A program made the position numbers and the translations under genes. This document shows, piece after piece, positions 24,997 to 33,489 of a stretch of DNA of 64,000 nt. The notes under the pieces are model-generated. The model was not told the origin of the DNA and made no database searches. It saw only the letters and a program-made list of their open reading frames with translations. The stretch is from Halomicrobium zhouii. GTDB taxonomy: Archaea > Halobacteriota > Halobacteria > Halobacteriales > Haloarculaceae. The stretch covers positions 186,001 to 250,000 of the forward strand of contig NZ_FOZK01000003.1 of the NCBI RefSeq assembly GCF_900114435.1, given 5' to 3'. Numbering within the stretch: position 1 is the stretch's first letter; the number at the start of each line of letters is the position of its first letter.

Positions 24997-26118
24997 ATGG
25001 AACGACGACGATTTCTTCGGAACGCGGGAGCAGGTATCGTCGGCGTCTCGGCGTTCGCCGGCTGTAGTAGCCCCGGCGGAGACGACGAGCGTCCCAGCAG
25101 GACGGAGTCGGGAACTGGCACGACGACTGGGGAGCCGACGACGACGTCGCTCGGCGGGACGCTCCGCGTGGCGACGTACTCCTCGTTCACTGGCGAGGGG
25201 ACCGCCGGGAACTGGCTCAAGTCCGCCTTCGAATCGGAGTATCCCGACGCGACCGTCGAGTTCACGACGCCCGAGAACGGCCTGAACCAGTACGTCCAGC
25301 GGGCCAACGAGGGCGCGCCGATCGACGCGGACCTGTTCGTGGGACTCAACACCGGCGAACTCGCCCGCGCCGACGAGCAACTGGACGAGTCGCTGTTCCA
25401 GTCGCTCGGTGAGGACGTTGCCGGCGCCGACCGTATCAAAGACGGACTCCAGATCGATCCCGAGGGACGGGCGCTCCCCTACGACACCGGCTACATCAGC
25501 CTGGTGTACGACGAGAACGAAGTCGAGCAACCCGAGACCTTCGATGCCCTGCTCGAACCGGAGTACGAGGGCGACCTCATCGTCCAGAACGCCCAGCAGT
25601 CCGACCCTGGACGGGCGTTTCTCCTGTGGACCATCCTGGCGAAGGGGGTCGACGGCTACCTCGACTACTGGCAAGGGCTCCAGGACAACGGCGTCACGAT
25701 CATGTCCGACTGGGAACCGTCCTACGAGGCCTACTCGAACGGTGAGGCGCCGATGATCGTCTCGTACTCGACCGATCAGGTGTACGCGAAGGACCAGGAC
25801 GTCGACATGGCCCGACACCAGGTCGGCTTCCTCGAAGACCAGGGGTACGCCAACCCCGAGGCGATGGCGATGTTCTCCAGCGCGTCGAACGGCGACCTCG
25901 GTCGGAAGTTCGTCGAGTTCGCCCTCTCGGAGGAAGCCCAGAGAGAGATCGCGGACCGCAACGTCCAGTTCCCCGCCGTCGAGGGCGTGGAGATGGGCGA
26001 GGAGTTCACCGAGTACGCCTACGAGCCGCCGGAACCGGTCACCTTTACCTACGAAGAACTCGCAGGCAACGTCAGTACGTGGATCGAGGACTGGGCGCGA
26101 CAGGTCGCGAGCAAGTAA
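24997..26118 (+). CDS. thiB: Thiamine-type ABC transporter substrate-binding lipoprotein
   Basis: This 373-residue exported binding protein has a twin-arginine signal (RRRFLRNAG) and lipobox AFAGC, with Cys22 as the lipid-anchor site. It then has a Thr/Ser-rich linker typical of haloarchaeal lipoproteins. The mature part follows ThiB: LRVATYSSFTGEG, ADLFVGLNTGEL, LPYDTGYISLVYD, MSDWEPSYEAYSNGEAPMI, then VSYSTDQVYA. It would capture thiamine or its phosphates outside the cell. The stop is 2 bases from the permease start, so thiB-thiP-thiQ is one operon. No THI-box riboswitch sequence was recognised upstream. Confidence 0.85.
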   Translation: MERRRFLRNAGAGIVGVSAFAGCSSPGGDDERPSRTESGTGTTTGEPTTTSLGGTLRVATYSSFTGEGTAGNWLKSAFESEYPDATVEFTTPENGLNQYVQRANEGAPIDADLFVGLNTGELARADEQLDESLFQSLGEDVAGADRIKDGLQIDPEGRALPYDTGYISLVYDENEVEQPETFDALLEPEYEGDLIVQNAQQSDPGRAFLLWTILAKGVDGYLDYWQGLQDNGVTIMSDWEPSYEAYSNGEAPMIVSYSTDQVYAKDQDVDMARHQVGFLEDQGYANPEAMAMFSSASNGDLGRKFVEFALSEEAQREIADRNVQFPAVEGVEMGEEFTEYAYEPPEPVTFTYEELAGNVSTWIEDWARQVASK

Positions 26119-26120
26119 CG

Positions 26121-27968
26121 ATGCGCGAACGGGCCGAGCGGTTCGCAGTGCCCCTCGGTCTCACGGCCACCGTCGCCGTCCTCGTCGTCGTCTTCTACTA
26201 CCCGGTCGGGAGCGTCCTCGCCGACGCCGTCTTCGGTGACGGCCAGCCGACGCTCGCCCCCATCCTCGACGTTCTCGAAGATCCGTTTTACACCGGCGCC
26301 GGCCACCACCTCTTCACAGACCCGCTCGGGATTCCTGCGGGAATCCTCCAGTGGATTCTCGCAATCGAGTTTTACTGGTCGGCCGTCGACGTCGGCATCG
26401 TCGAACTCTATCGGCCTATCGTCGACCTCCCGCCGACGTCCATCGGCCTGTTCGGGTTCACCGCCTACCAGGCCGCGCTCTCGACCGTCGCCAGCGTGGC
26501 GCTCGGACTGCCCGGTGCGTATCTGCTCTCTCGCTACGAGTTCCCCGGCCGCCGCACCATCAGGTCCCTGACCATCCTGCCGTTCGTCCTCCCGGGGATA
26601 ATGGTCGCCGTCGGTTTCCTGGCGATGTTCGGCCGAAACGGCCTCTTCAACGACCTCCTGGCCGTCGTCGGTCTGGGTCCGGTCGAGGCCCTGTTCACGC
26701 TGGAGATCGTGATCGTCGCCCACGCCTTCTACAACGCCCCGCTCGTCACCAGGCTCGTGACGACCGCCTGGGAGTCGGTGGACCGCCGGCAGGTCGAGAC
26801 GGCACGGTCGATGGGGGCTACCCCGTTTCGAGCCTTCCGGGACGTCGTCGTCCCCCAGTTGCTTCCCTCACTGTTGACGGCCTCGCTGCTCACGTTCGTC
26901 TTCACGTTCATGACGTTCCCCATCGTCCTGGCGCTGGGCGGGCTCCAGCTGGCGACCGTCGAGGTGTGGCTCTATGCCCGCGTCCAGAACCTCGAACTGA
27001 CGGAGGCCGCCGCGCTCGGGACTATCGAGACCGTCATCTCGCTCGGGCTGACCTACCTCTATCTTCGCTACGAGGCGCGCCAGGTCGCGACGCGAAGCGC
27101 CGGAACGCCGCTGGCGCGCCGACCGTTACTCGACGGAGTGCGCTCGCTCCGGGACCCGCGTCGACTCGCGCTCGCGGGCTACGGCGTCGTCGTCCTCGTC
27201 GTCTTCGTCGGCCCGCTCCTGAGCATGGTCGTCGAGAGCGTTACCGGCCCGGGCGGCCAGTTTACCCTGGAGTACTACCGGTTCCTCCTGGCCCAGCAGA
27301 CCTCCGCGGCCATCGGAACGACGAGACCGCTTCCGGCCATCGTCAACTCGCTCCTCTTCGGCGTCGGCACGCTGGCACTCGCCCTGCCGATGGGCATCGT
27401 CGTCGCGGTCGTGGCCAATCGCAACGTCAGTGGGAGTCGCGCCGCCGAGGCCGTCCTCTCGGCCCCGCTCGCCGTCAGCGGCATCGTCGTCGGTCTCGGC
27501 CTCCTCCAGACGCTCGTCTTCGGGACGGTCCTGTTCGATTACCGGATCACGGTACTCGGACCGATTGCCATCGTCTTCGCGCACGCCGTCGCTGCCTACC
27601 CGTTCGTCACCCGCAACGTCGCGCCGGCGCTCGGCGGCCTCGATCCGCGACTGGTCGACGCGGCGCGGTCGCTGGGTGCCTCCCGGTTTCGCTCGCTCGT
27701 CGATATCGAACTCCCCCTGGTCGCCTCGGGCGTCGTCGCCGGCGCCGCATTCGCGTTCGCCATCAGCGTCGGCGAGTTCGATTCGACGGTCTTACTGGCC
27801 GAGGGAGTCGACAGTTACACCATGCCAGTCGCACTCGAGCGCTACATCGGCAACCGGTCGCTCGGACCGAGCCTCGGCGCCGCGACGGCGATGGGGACGG
27901 TGCTGCTCGCCGTGACCGCCGGCAGTTTCGTCGTGATCGACAGGGTGGGGGGACGGTGGCAACCGTGA
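26121..27968 (+). CDS. thiP: Thiamine-type ABC transporter permease (fused, two domains)
   Basis: This 615-residue membrane protein has about 12 helices in two homologous halves. Each half carries the ABC permease EAA-type loop: ETARSMGATPFRAFRDVVVPQ near residue 227 (given in two parts) and DAARSLGASRFRSLVDIELP near residue 514. Fused permeases of this size are typical of ThiP and iron FbpB. ThiP is chosen because thiB precedes it. The ATG at 26121 lies 2 bases after the thiB stop; a more distant in-frame ATG would run into thiB. Confidence 0.83.
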   Translation: MRERAERFAVPLGLTATVAVLVVVFYYPVGSVLADAVFGDGQPTLAPILDVLEDPFYTGAGHHLFTDPLGIPAGILQWILAIEFYWSAVDVGIVELYRPIVDLPPTSIGLFGFTAYQAALSTVASVALGLPGAYLLSRYEFPGRRTIRSLTILPFVLPGIMVAVGFLAMFGRNGLFNDLLAVVGLGPVEALFTLEIVIVAHAFYNAPLVTRLVTTAWESVDRRQVETARSMGATPFRAFRDVVVPQLLPSLLTASLLTFVFTFMTFPIVLALGGLQLATVEVWLYARVQNLELTEAAALGTIETVISLGLTYLYLRYEARQVATRSAGTPLARRPLLDGVRSLRDPRRLALAGYGVVVLVVFVGPLLSMVVESVTGPGGQFTLEYYRFLLAQQTSAAIGTTRPLPAIVNSLLFGVGTLALALPMGIVVAVVANRNVSGSRAAEAVLSAPLAVSGIVVGLGLLQTLVFGTVLFDYRITVLGPIAIVFAHAVAAYPFVTRNVAPALGGLDPRLVDAARSLGASRFRSLVDIELPLVASGVVAGAAFAFAISVGEFDSTVLLAEGVDSYTMPVALERYIGNRSLGPSLGAATAMGTVLLAVTAGSFVVIDRVGGRWQP

Positions 27969-29020
27969 CCGACGCCGGCGTCGAACTCGACGGGGTGAGT
28001 GTCGACTTCGGTGACGTCAGCGCGCTGAACGACGTCTCCATCACCGTCGAACACGGGGAGTTCTTCACGCTCGTCGGCCCCTCGGGGTGTGGCAAGACGA
28101 CCACGCTGCGCGCGATTGCCGGGTTCGAAACCCCCACGGAGGGAACCGTCGCCATCGACGGCGAAGACGTGACTGGTCGGCCCCCAGAGGACCGTAACGT
28201 CGGCGTCGTCTTCCAGAACTACGCACTCTTTCCCCACATGAACGTCCGGGAAAACGTCGCCTACGGGCTCCGGTTCCGGGACGCGCCTGGCGGAGTCTCT
28301 CGGCAAGCACGTGTAGAGGAGTTGCTCGAACTGGTAGACATGAACGGACTCGGGGAGCGCGATCCGACCGAGCTATCCGGCGGTCAGCAACAGCGCATCG
28401 CCCTGGCGCGTGCGCTCGCTCCGGGTCCGGAGGTCCTGCTCCTCGACGAACCGCTCTCTGCGCTCGACGTCCGCCTCCGAGAACGCCTCCGCGTAACACT
28501 CCGGGAGATCCAGCAGTCCCTCGACATCACGACGGTGTACGTCACCCACGACCAGGAGGAGGCGCTGGCGATCAGCGACCGGGTCGCCGTCGTCGCCGAC
28601 GGAAAGCTCGAACAGGTCGGGACCCCAGAGGCGATCTATCGATCCCCCGCGTCCCGCTTCGTCGCCGAGTTCGTCGGCGACAACAACGTCTTCGAGGCCA
28701 CCGTGGACGACTCGGACCCGCCTCGCGTCTCAATCGACGAACAGACCGTCCCACTCGCGGCAGCGTCCACGGTCGCCCCTGGAGAACGAGTGACACTGTC
28801 AGTCCGGCCCGAGGATCTCTCCTTCGACGAGCGAGACGTCGCGATCACGGCCACCGTCGAACAGGTGGAATTCCTCGGTGACGCGTACCGCGTTCACTGT
28901 GCGTGGGGTGAGACGCCGATTCTCGTGAAGACGGCGCACGACGAGATCCCGCGAGGGACCACTACGCTCTGGTTCGACGTGCCGGACGTGCACGTCGTCG
29001 GCCGGTCCGTCACCGAGTGA
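27965..29020 (+). CDS. thiQ: ABC transporter ATP-binding protein of the thiamine system
   Basis: This 351-residue ATPase has Walker A GPSGCGKTTT near residue 38, a Q-loop VFQNYALFPHM, signature LSGGQQQRIALARALAPGP, Walker B VLLLDEPLSALD and the H-loop YVTHDQEEA. A TOBE-type regulatory domain forms the last 110 residues. It is longer than E. coli ThiQ and resembles FbpC/PotA-type ATPases, which is common with this operon type. The start is a GTG that overlaps the thiP stop (GTGA). An in-frame GTG at 27956 closer to a G-rich Shine-Dalgarno-like tract is an alternative. Confidence 0.85.
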   Translation: MTDAGVELDGVSVDFGDVSALNDVSITVEHGEFFTLVGPSGCGKTTTLRAIAGFETPTEGTVAIDGEDVTGRPPEDRNVGVVFQNYALFPHMNVRENVAYGLRFRDAPGGVSRQARVEELLELVDMNGLGERDPTELSGGQQQRIALARALAPGPEVLLLDEPLSALDVRLRERLRVTLREIQQSLDITTVYVTHDQEEALAISDRVAVVADGKLEQVGTPEAIYRSPASRFVAEFVGDNNVFEATVDDSDPPRVSIDEQTVPLAAASTVAPGERVTLSVRPEDLSFDERDVAITATVEQVEFLGDAYRVHCAWGETPILVKTAHDEIPRGTTTLWFDVPDVHVVGRSVTE

Positions 29021-29060
29021 ATTCTCCGGGCTACTTGTGGGTCGCGGGCAATCGATCGGT

Positions 29061-30068
29061 ATGCCCGACCTCGGCAAGATAGACAGGGAGTTCTTCGACT
29101 CGGTCATCTATCCCAATCTCGGCGCGGAACGCGACGACGTCGTCGTCGGTCCCAAACACGGCGTCGACTTCGGCGTCCTCGACGTAGACGGCACTGCTGT
29201 CGTGACCGCCACCGATCCCATTTCGATCCTCCCGCAACTCGGATTCGAACGCGCAGGGCGGTTCGCCCTCGACGTCGTCCTCGCCGACGTCGCGGTATCC
29301 GGCGTCCCACCATCGCACCTCTCGATGAGCCTGACGCTCCCGCCGGAGATGACCGACGAGGAGCTCGCCGAGATGTGGGTCGGCATCTCCGACCACGCAC
29401 GCGAACTCGGCGTGAGTATCGTCTCCGGTCACACCGCACGCTACGCCGGCGTCGACTACTCCTGGGTCGGCGGTGCGACCGTGCTGGGTGTCGGCGATTC
29501 CGAAGACGTCGTCCGCCCGGACGGAGCGACTGCCGGAGATTCCATCGTCGTAACGACTGGTCCTGGCGCTGAAGTTGCAGCCCTCTTCACCGTCCTCTTT
29601 CCCGAACGACTCGACCTCGCCGAGTCGACGCTCGAAACGGCCAGGGGCCGTCTCGAAGAGTTCGGTGTCGTTCGCGACACGATGACGGCCGTCGACACCG
29701 GTACGGTCACGGCGATGCACGACGCGACCGAAGGCGGCCTTATCGGCGCGCTCACCGAGATGGCCCGGGGCGCTGACGTTCGTTTCGACGTCGACGCGGA
29801 AGCAGTACCGGAAGCGCCGGGCGTCGTTCCGGTAACTGACGCGATCGACGTCGACCCGTGGGAGGTGACGAGCACGGGCACGCTCGTCATAACCGTCCAG
29901 GCCGAAGACGCGGAATCAGTCGTGAACGCACTCCAGCGACGCGGAACGCGGGCGGCCGTCGTCGGAGCAGTCTCCAGCGGCGACGGGGTCTTCGTCGACG
30001 GTGCCCAGCGGCACGCGCCGGCATCCGATCCGGCCTGGAATGCCCTGGATCGTCTGAGCGAACAGTAA
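29061..30068 (+). CDS. PurM/HypE/ThiL-fold protein (AIR synthase-related)
   Basis: This 335-residue protein has the two-domain AIR synthase-related fold. DFGVLDVDGTAVVTATDPI lies near residues 34-52, the helix-strand ALDVVLADVAVSGVPP follows, then IVSGHTARY and GDSIVVTTGPG start the C-terminal domain. The segment HDATEGGLIGALTEMARGAD is like the R-D-P-T-R-G-G-L motif of HypE. HypE, ThiL, SelD and PurM share this fold. Since it follows a thiamine transporter, thiamine phosphate kinase-like or HypE-like roles are both possible. The 40-base gap to thiQ allows a separate promoter. Confidence 0.75.
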   Translation: MPDLGKIDREFFDSVIYPNLGAERDDVVVGPKHGVDFGVLDVDGTAVVTATDPISILPQLGFERAGRFALDVVLADVAVSGVPPSHLSMSLTLPPEMTDEELAEMWVGISDHARELGVSIVSGHTARYAGVDYSWVGGATVLGVGDSEDVVRPDGATAGDSIVVTTGPGAEVAALFTVLFPERLDLAESTLETARGRLEEFGVVRDTMTAVDTGTVTAMHDATEGGLIGALTEMARGADVRFDVDAEAVPEAPGVVPVTDAIDVDPWEVTSTGTLVITVQAEDAESVVNALQRRGTRAAVVGAVSSGDGVFVDGAQRHAPASDPAWNALDRLSEQ

Positions 30069-30160
30069 CGAAGTCGAATCCTTCGACCCGAATGCTGCCG
30101 CTGAGACCCGTCTATCGTCGCATTTGGGACATCGCGTCGCAAAACGGTCAACACCTGGTT

Positions 30161-30178
30161 CTGTATAGCCCTATACAG
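30161..30178. repeat. Palindrome CTGTATAG-CC-CTATACAG
   Basis: This is a perfect 8-base inverted repeat with a 2-base centre, between the convergent ends of the PurM-like gene and the integrase. The central 14 bases match a second palindrome at 32812-32825 at 12 of 14 positions. It could be a recombination site, an operator or a promoter element. Confidence 0.8.
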
Positions 30179-30200
30179 TTTATATGATCGGCTCGAACCG

Positions 30201-31238
30201 TCACACCCCCAGTTCGTAGACGTTCGCGAGGTACTCAGACCGGACGCGATCGCCCCATTCGTGGGTGTACGTATCGATGACGTCCTGGGCGACGTCGCCG
30301 CGGAGGTACTTCACGATCCCTCTGTCGCCGGTGCGGTCCCGGAGGTGTGTCGTGAAGAAGTGCCGGAAGTAGTGGGGCGTGACGTTCTCCGCTGCCCCGC
30401 CGCCGTCGCGATACCAGCCGTGCTCCCGGGCGTGCGTCTCCACCATGTGGTGAACCATGTCCGGCGTAAGCCGCTTCCCCCAGCCGCTTCGCGTGCTCGT
30501 AAACAGCGGTTCCGCCGACGAGCGGGCATCGGGGCGTATCGCCAGCCACCGGAGTAACGTCCGCCGGAGCTCGTCGTCGACGGGAATCGTGGTATCCCGT
30601 TTTCGCTTGTTCGAAGCCGTTCGTTCTTCGCCGTTCACGACGACGTTCCGCGATGGTTCCGAGGAGACGAACAGCGAGTCCGGACGGGATTCGATCTGCA
30701 CGCGGACACTGGCACCGACCTCCGGACCCGAATCGAGGTGGAGGTCCCTGAGGTCCAGGTTGCACAGTTCCCCGACACGCATCCCGGTCTTGAGGAACGT
30801 GACGACGATCGCCCGCTCCAGCGGGTGCCGGACGTCCCCCACGAACGCTCGCATTTCCGGCACGCTGATCTCTCGGCGTGCCGGGTCGGTGTTGATGGAC
30901 TCGTCCATCTCCTCCATGACGAGCGTCATGGGATTGGCGTCGAAGGCGCCGACCTCCGTCATGTAGGCGTAGAACCGGTGGAGATAGGAGGCGTACGTGG
31001 CGACGGTGGACTCGCTCTTGTCGCCCCTGAGGTCGTGGACGAACGCCATGCAGTCGCGATGGCTCGCTTCTGCCAGCGGGACGGGGCGGGCGCCGTCGCC
31101 GAGGAACGCCTCGAAGTCCCGGAGGACGCGCTCGTAATACGAACGAGTGCGCTCGGTCTTTCCGTGATAGGTGACGTCGTCGAGGAAGTACTCGACTGGA
31201 TCGTCGTCCACCTCGACGGTGTCGTTTCGAGTACTCAT
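30201..31238 (-). CDS. Tyrosine recombinase/site-specific integrase (XerC/D-like)
   Basis: This 345-residue protein has an N-terminal SAM-like core-binding domain (residues 15-115) and a C-terminal catalytic domain. The catalytic set is visible: KTGMRVGELCNL (Arg), HYFRHFFTTH (His-x-x-Arg), and DTYTHEWGDRVRSEY, whose first Tyr fits the nucleophile position. Such enzymes cut and rejoin DNA at short inverted repeats. It overlaps the DUF5805-like gene by ATGA, and that pairing suggests the two act together. The 1.8 kb beyond the partner has no clear gene. Whether this is a resident Xer-like enzyme or from an old mobile element is open. Confidence 0.88.
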   Translation of the reverse strand: MSTRNDTVEVDDDPVEYFLDDVTYHGKTERTRSYYERVLRDFEAFLGDGARPVPLAEASHRDCMAFVHDLRGDKSESTVATYASYLHRFYAYMTEVGAFDANPMTLVMEEMDESINTDPARREISVPEMRAFVGDVRHPLERAIVVTFLKTGMRVGELCNLDLRDLHLDSGPEVGASVRVQIESRPDSLFVSSEPSRNVVVNGEERTASNKRKRDTTIPVDDELRRTLLRWLAIRPDARSSAEPLFTSTRSGWGKRLTPDMVHHMVETHAREHGWYRDGGGAAENVTPHYFRHFFTTHLRDRTGDRGIVKYLRGDVAQDVIDTYTHEWGDRVRSEYLANVYELGV

Positions 31239-31651
31239 ACGAGCGTGTACCCCCCGTTTCGACCGCTGTACTGAACCTCGCCGTCGGCCTGCAGTTCCTG
31301 GAGCGCGTCTTCGAGACGTTCCTCGACGTCGTCGGTCAACGCAGCGACCAATTCGTCCCAGTCGTAGAACTCGTCCGATTCGAGGATATCGACGACCCGG
31401 TCTTCCACGCCCGACCCCCGGGGTTCGGGCGTCGAAGATGGGGTTGCAGCGGGTTCGTCAGCAGACTCGATCGCCGCGACGTCGGTATCCACCGAAATGT
31501 CGCTCCTTCCGGCCTGTACCATCGATCGGACGAACTCGCTCAGACTCATGTTCAGCGCCTCGGCCTCGCTGGCCCACTCCGCTTTCTGATATTCCGGCAC
31601 GTAGGTCTGAACGTGTGCCCGACCCGTGTCGACGTCGCCGTCGCTTGCCAT
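31235..31651 (-). CDS. DUF5805-like small protein paired with the integrase
   Basis: This 138-residue protein has HVQTYVPEYQKAEW near residue 13 and LNMSLSEFVRSMVQAG near residue 33, resembling a ribbon-helix-helix type N-terminus and the DUF5805 family (assigned from memory). A linker rich in Ala, Pro and Ser follows. The C-terminal 60 residues form a winged-helix-like unit (ILESDEFYDWDELVAAL to GGYTLV). The stop overlaps the integrase start (ATGA), so the two are translated together. It is a plausible DNA-binding partner or regulator of the recombinase. Confidence 0.75.
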   Translation of the reverse strand: MASDGDVDTGRAHVQTYVPEYQKAEWASEAEALNMSLSEFVRSMVQAGRSDISVDTDVAAIESADEPAATPSSTPEPRGSGVEDRVVDILESDEFYDWDELVAALTDDVEERLEDALQELQADGEVQYSGRNGGYTLV

Positions 31652-31713
31652 GTACAGTGGCTTGGCCCCCAGTTACATCAATCTAACTCAAGCACCCAGA
31701 TAAAGACCCTTAT

Positions 31714-31734
31714 TTGTGGTAGGGCTTTCCACAA
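31714..31734. repeat. Inverted repeat TTGTGG-9-CCACAA
   Basis: This 6-base perfect inverted repeat with a 9-base spacer lies about 65 bases upstream of the DUF5805-like gene. It may be a binding site for that protein or for the recombinase. Confidence 0.6.
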
Positions 31735-32348
31735 CGGCGGAATATTGTTCTTATATCTGTGTTGCTGAAGTCAGATTTTGGCAGGCTAGTTCAGATGCAC
31801 AGATAAATAGCGGCGGCCGGATTCGCGTACTGCTCGCGATTACAACCATCGGGAGATCGGGTATCTGGGAATCGCGGGATTCGGTATCGATCCGACAGTC
31901 GGGCTTCCAGTGTGTCCGGAGTCTAGAGCACAGGTCGTTCCTGGCCGAGTCCGACCGCGCTTCAGTCCGGTGTTGGACAATCTGTTGCACAATCGATGTC
32001 GTCACGAGCGCGGACCCATCTCTGGGCGGAATGGCCCGGGAGGACATGGACCAACCACAGACTATCTTTCGGTGCCCGACGCTGCAGGGGATCGCCTCAC
32101 TGGCTCCTCATTGGTGAACTGACGACTGGCGGGGACGTCCCGTCGCTTGGAACGTCTCGATTGCAACGTCGAGCTCCGACGGCGGCCCAGACTCGATCCC
32201 TGGTAGCCTGGCTTTTCAATCCCGTCCGGCTATAAGCCGGTCGCTACCGATGGGGCCCTCCCGAGTAGTTACGTCGGTGTGCGACGACTGTGGAGCCACG
32301 AGACGCATGGTGTGGGGGGCGCAGTCCGTCCGGAACGTAGATGTAGCG

Positions 32349-32394
32349 GCGGCCAGCTGGCCGCGCAGTTACCGGGCCCCGTTGAGTCGGGGTC
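32349..32394. repeat. Palindrome and hairpin cluster in non-coding DNA
   Basis: GCGGCCAGCTGGCCGC at 32349-32364 is a perfect palindrome. It is followed by CCCCG-TTGAGT-CGGGG, a 5-base-pair stem with a 6-base loop that can extend by wobble pairs. Together they could fold as RNA; no known RNA family was recognised. Confidence 0.55.
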
Positions 32395-32811
32395 GGGTCT
32401 GAGATTACAGTGAGCCATGTAGGCTACACAGGTGGGCCAGACGCAGGAGACAGGTCCGCGTAATCTGAAGCTGATCTGGGGGCGGTCACGTCGGCGCGAC
32501 TGTTCCGTCACCCAGCCCGCCATCGCTTTCGGCTAGGCGGGGTCACGAAGACGATAGCGATGGCGAGGGCTCCGACCCCCGTCGGGTTCGAACTACCGCC
32601 GTCGAGGCCTCACAGCGGTCTGGCTCCAAAACCGGTGGTCTGGCACCCGACGCCTGGACAGCGGTCAGCCCGAACTCGCTATTCTCGTATGCGCCACGCC
32701 GGTGTTCGACGGCGATGGGACCGGGCGCGAAACGGCGGCCCCGCCACTTTCTAAACGATAAAACTCGTTGTTGATTGTGAATTTTGCCGGCAGATATCGA
32801 ACTCGTAAACC

Positions 32812-32825
32812 ATATAGCGCTATAC
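32812..32825. repeat. Palindrome with core TATAGC-GCTATA
   Basis: TATAGCGCTATA at 32813-32824 is a perfect 12-base palindrome. With one flanking base on each side it matches the centre of the 30161-30178 palindrome at 12 of 14 positions. The pair brackets the integrase, its partner and most of the gene-poor region. Confidence 0.75.
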
Positions 32826-32913
32826 CCAACCGGTGTGTCTCGTATCGGACATCGTAGCAAATATCGTACTATATCGGGGGCCCAGCGGCCCGGCTGCCGA
32901 CAGTGTCGTTTGA

Positions 32914-33072
32914 AGTAGGACAAAATTTCTACTGCCCGGCGAGATCCTCGATAACCCAGAAGAACAGACGACGTTCCTCGGCGGTGTCCGTCGGCGCGTT
33001 CGCTGGACGAAATACGCCGACGCGATTTACCTGGCGAGCATTCGCCACCGAGTGTTCCGAGGAAAGCACTGA
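32914..33072 (+). pseudogene. Start-less coding-like remnant (about 52 residues)
   Basis: The frame is open between stops and reads, in part, LLPGEILDNPEEQTTFLGG, then RWTKYADAIYLASIRHRVF. Roughly 70% of third positions are G or C, closer to true genes here than the other frames of this region. No start codon is present. It may be the tail of a broken gene, possibly from a mobile element. I cannot name a family. Confidence 0.3.
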
Positions 33073-33489
33073 ACCGATCGCCCGCGAGTACTGCTCGCCG
33101 TCGAAGACGGAACCGGGGTACCGTCGGACGCTCACGGTTCGTCGGCGCCCAGCGAACAAACGTGTGGGGCCCGTACTCGCTCTGTCCGGCGCGTCGGAAC
33201 GACTGCTTCGATTCTCTCGGGTACAGCTGGACCAGGCAGCGTTCGTCATTCATCGAGTACGCCACCGAACCAACGGACGCCGAAGCGCCGAACGGCTCCG
33301 TCACGTCGCGGTTGCCTGGGCGATCTCGCGTGGATTTCCTGGCCGGGCTTGGTCCTCCTGGACCGTGCAGAACGGGACCGACGGCCGCCGCCGTGAGACC
33401 GTAGTGGAAGGCTGCGAAAAGACGCTGCACTGGCCGATAGACGAAGCGAGACGCCGCGAGTCGTCGCGAGAAAGAAACGCGCCGGTCGA

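Larger units (their letters stand above)
31652..33489. other. 1.8-kb region without a convincing intact gene
   Basis: Open frames here give Ser/Arg-rich, non-acidic proteins unlike the rest of the genome, so I reject them as genes. The stretch holds an inverted repeat at 31714-31734, a 16-base palindrome at 32349-32364, a CCCCG/CGGGG hairpin near 32378-32394, the palindrome at 32812-32825 and a start-less coding-like remnant at 32914-33072. Locally it is less GC-rich than the flanks (for example 31680-31810 and 32750-32890). It lies just past the integrase pair, so it may be decayed mobile-element DNA. Confidence 0.6.

Noticed and set aside
32560-32620. tRNA-like GGTTCGAAC in the gene-poor region
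   Set aside because: The flanking bases do not pair as a T-stem and no acceptor or anticodon arm could be built.
33045-33080. GAGGAAAG sequence resembling the RNase P RNA core
   Set aside because: The partner sequence ACAGAA and the other conserved regions were not found within 450 bases.
32543-33430. 295-codon reverse-strand frame in the gene-poor region
   Set aside because: The product is rich in Arg and Ser, not acidic, has no motif and no promoter at a sensible distance; unlike every real gene here.
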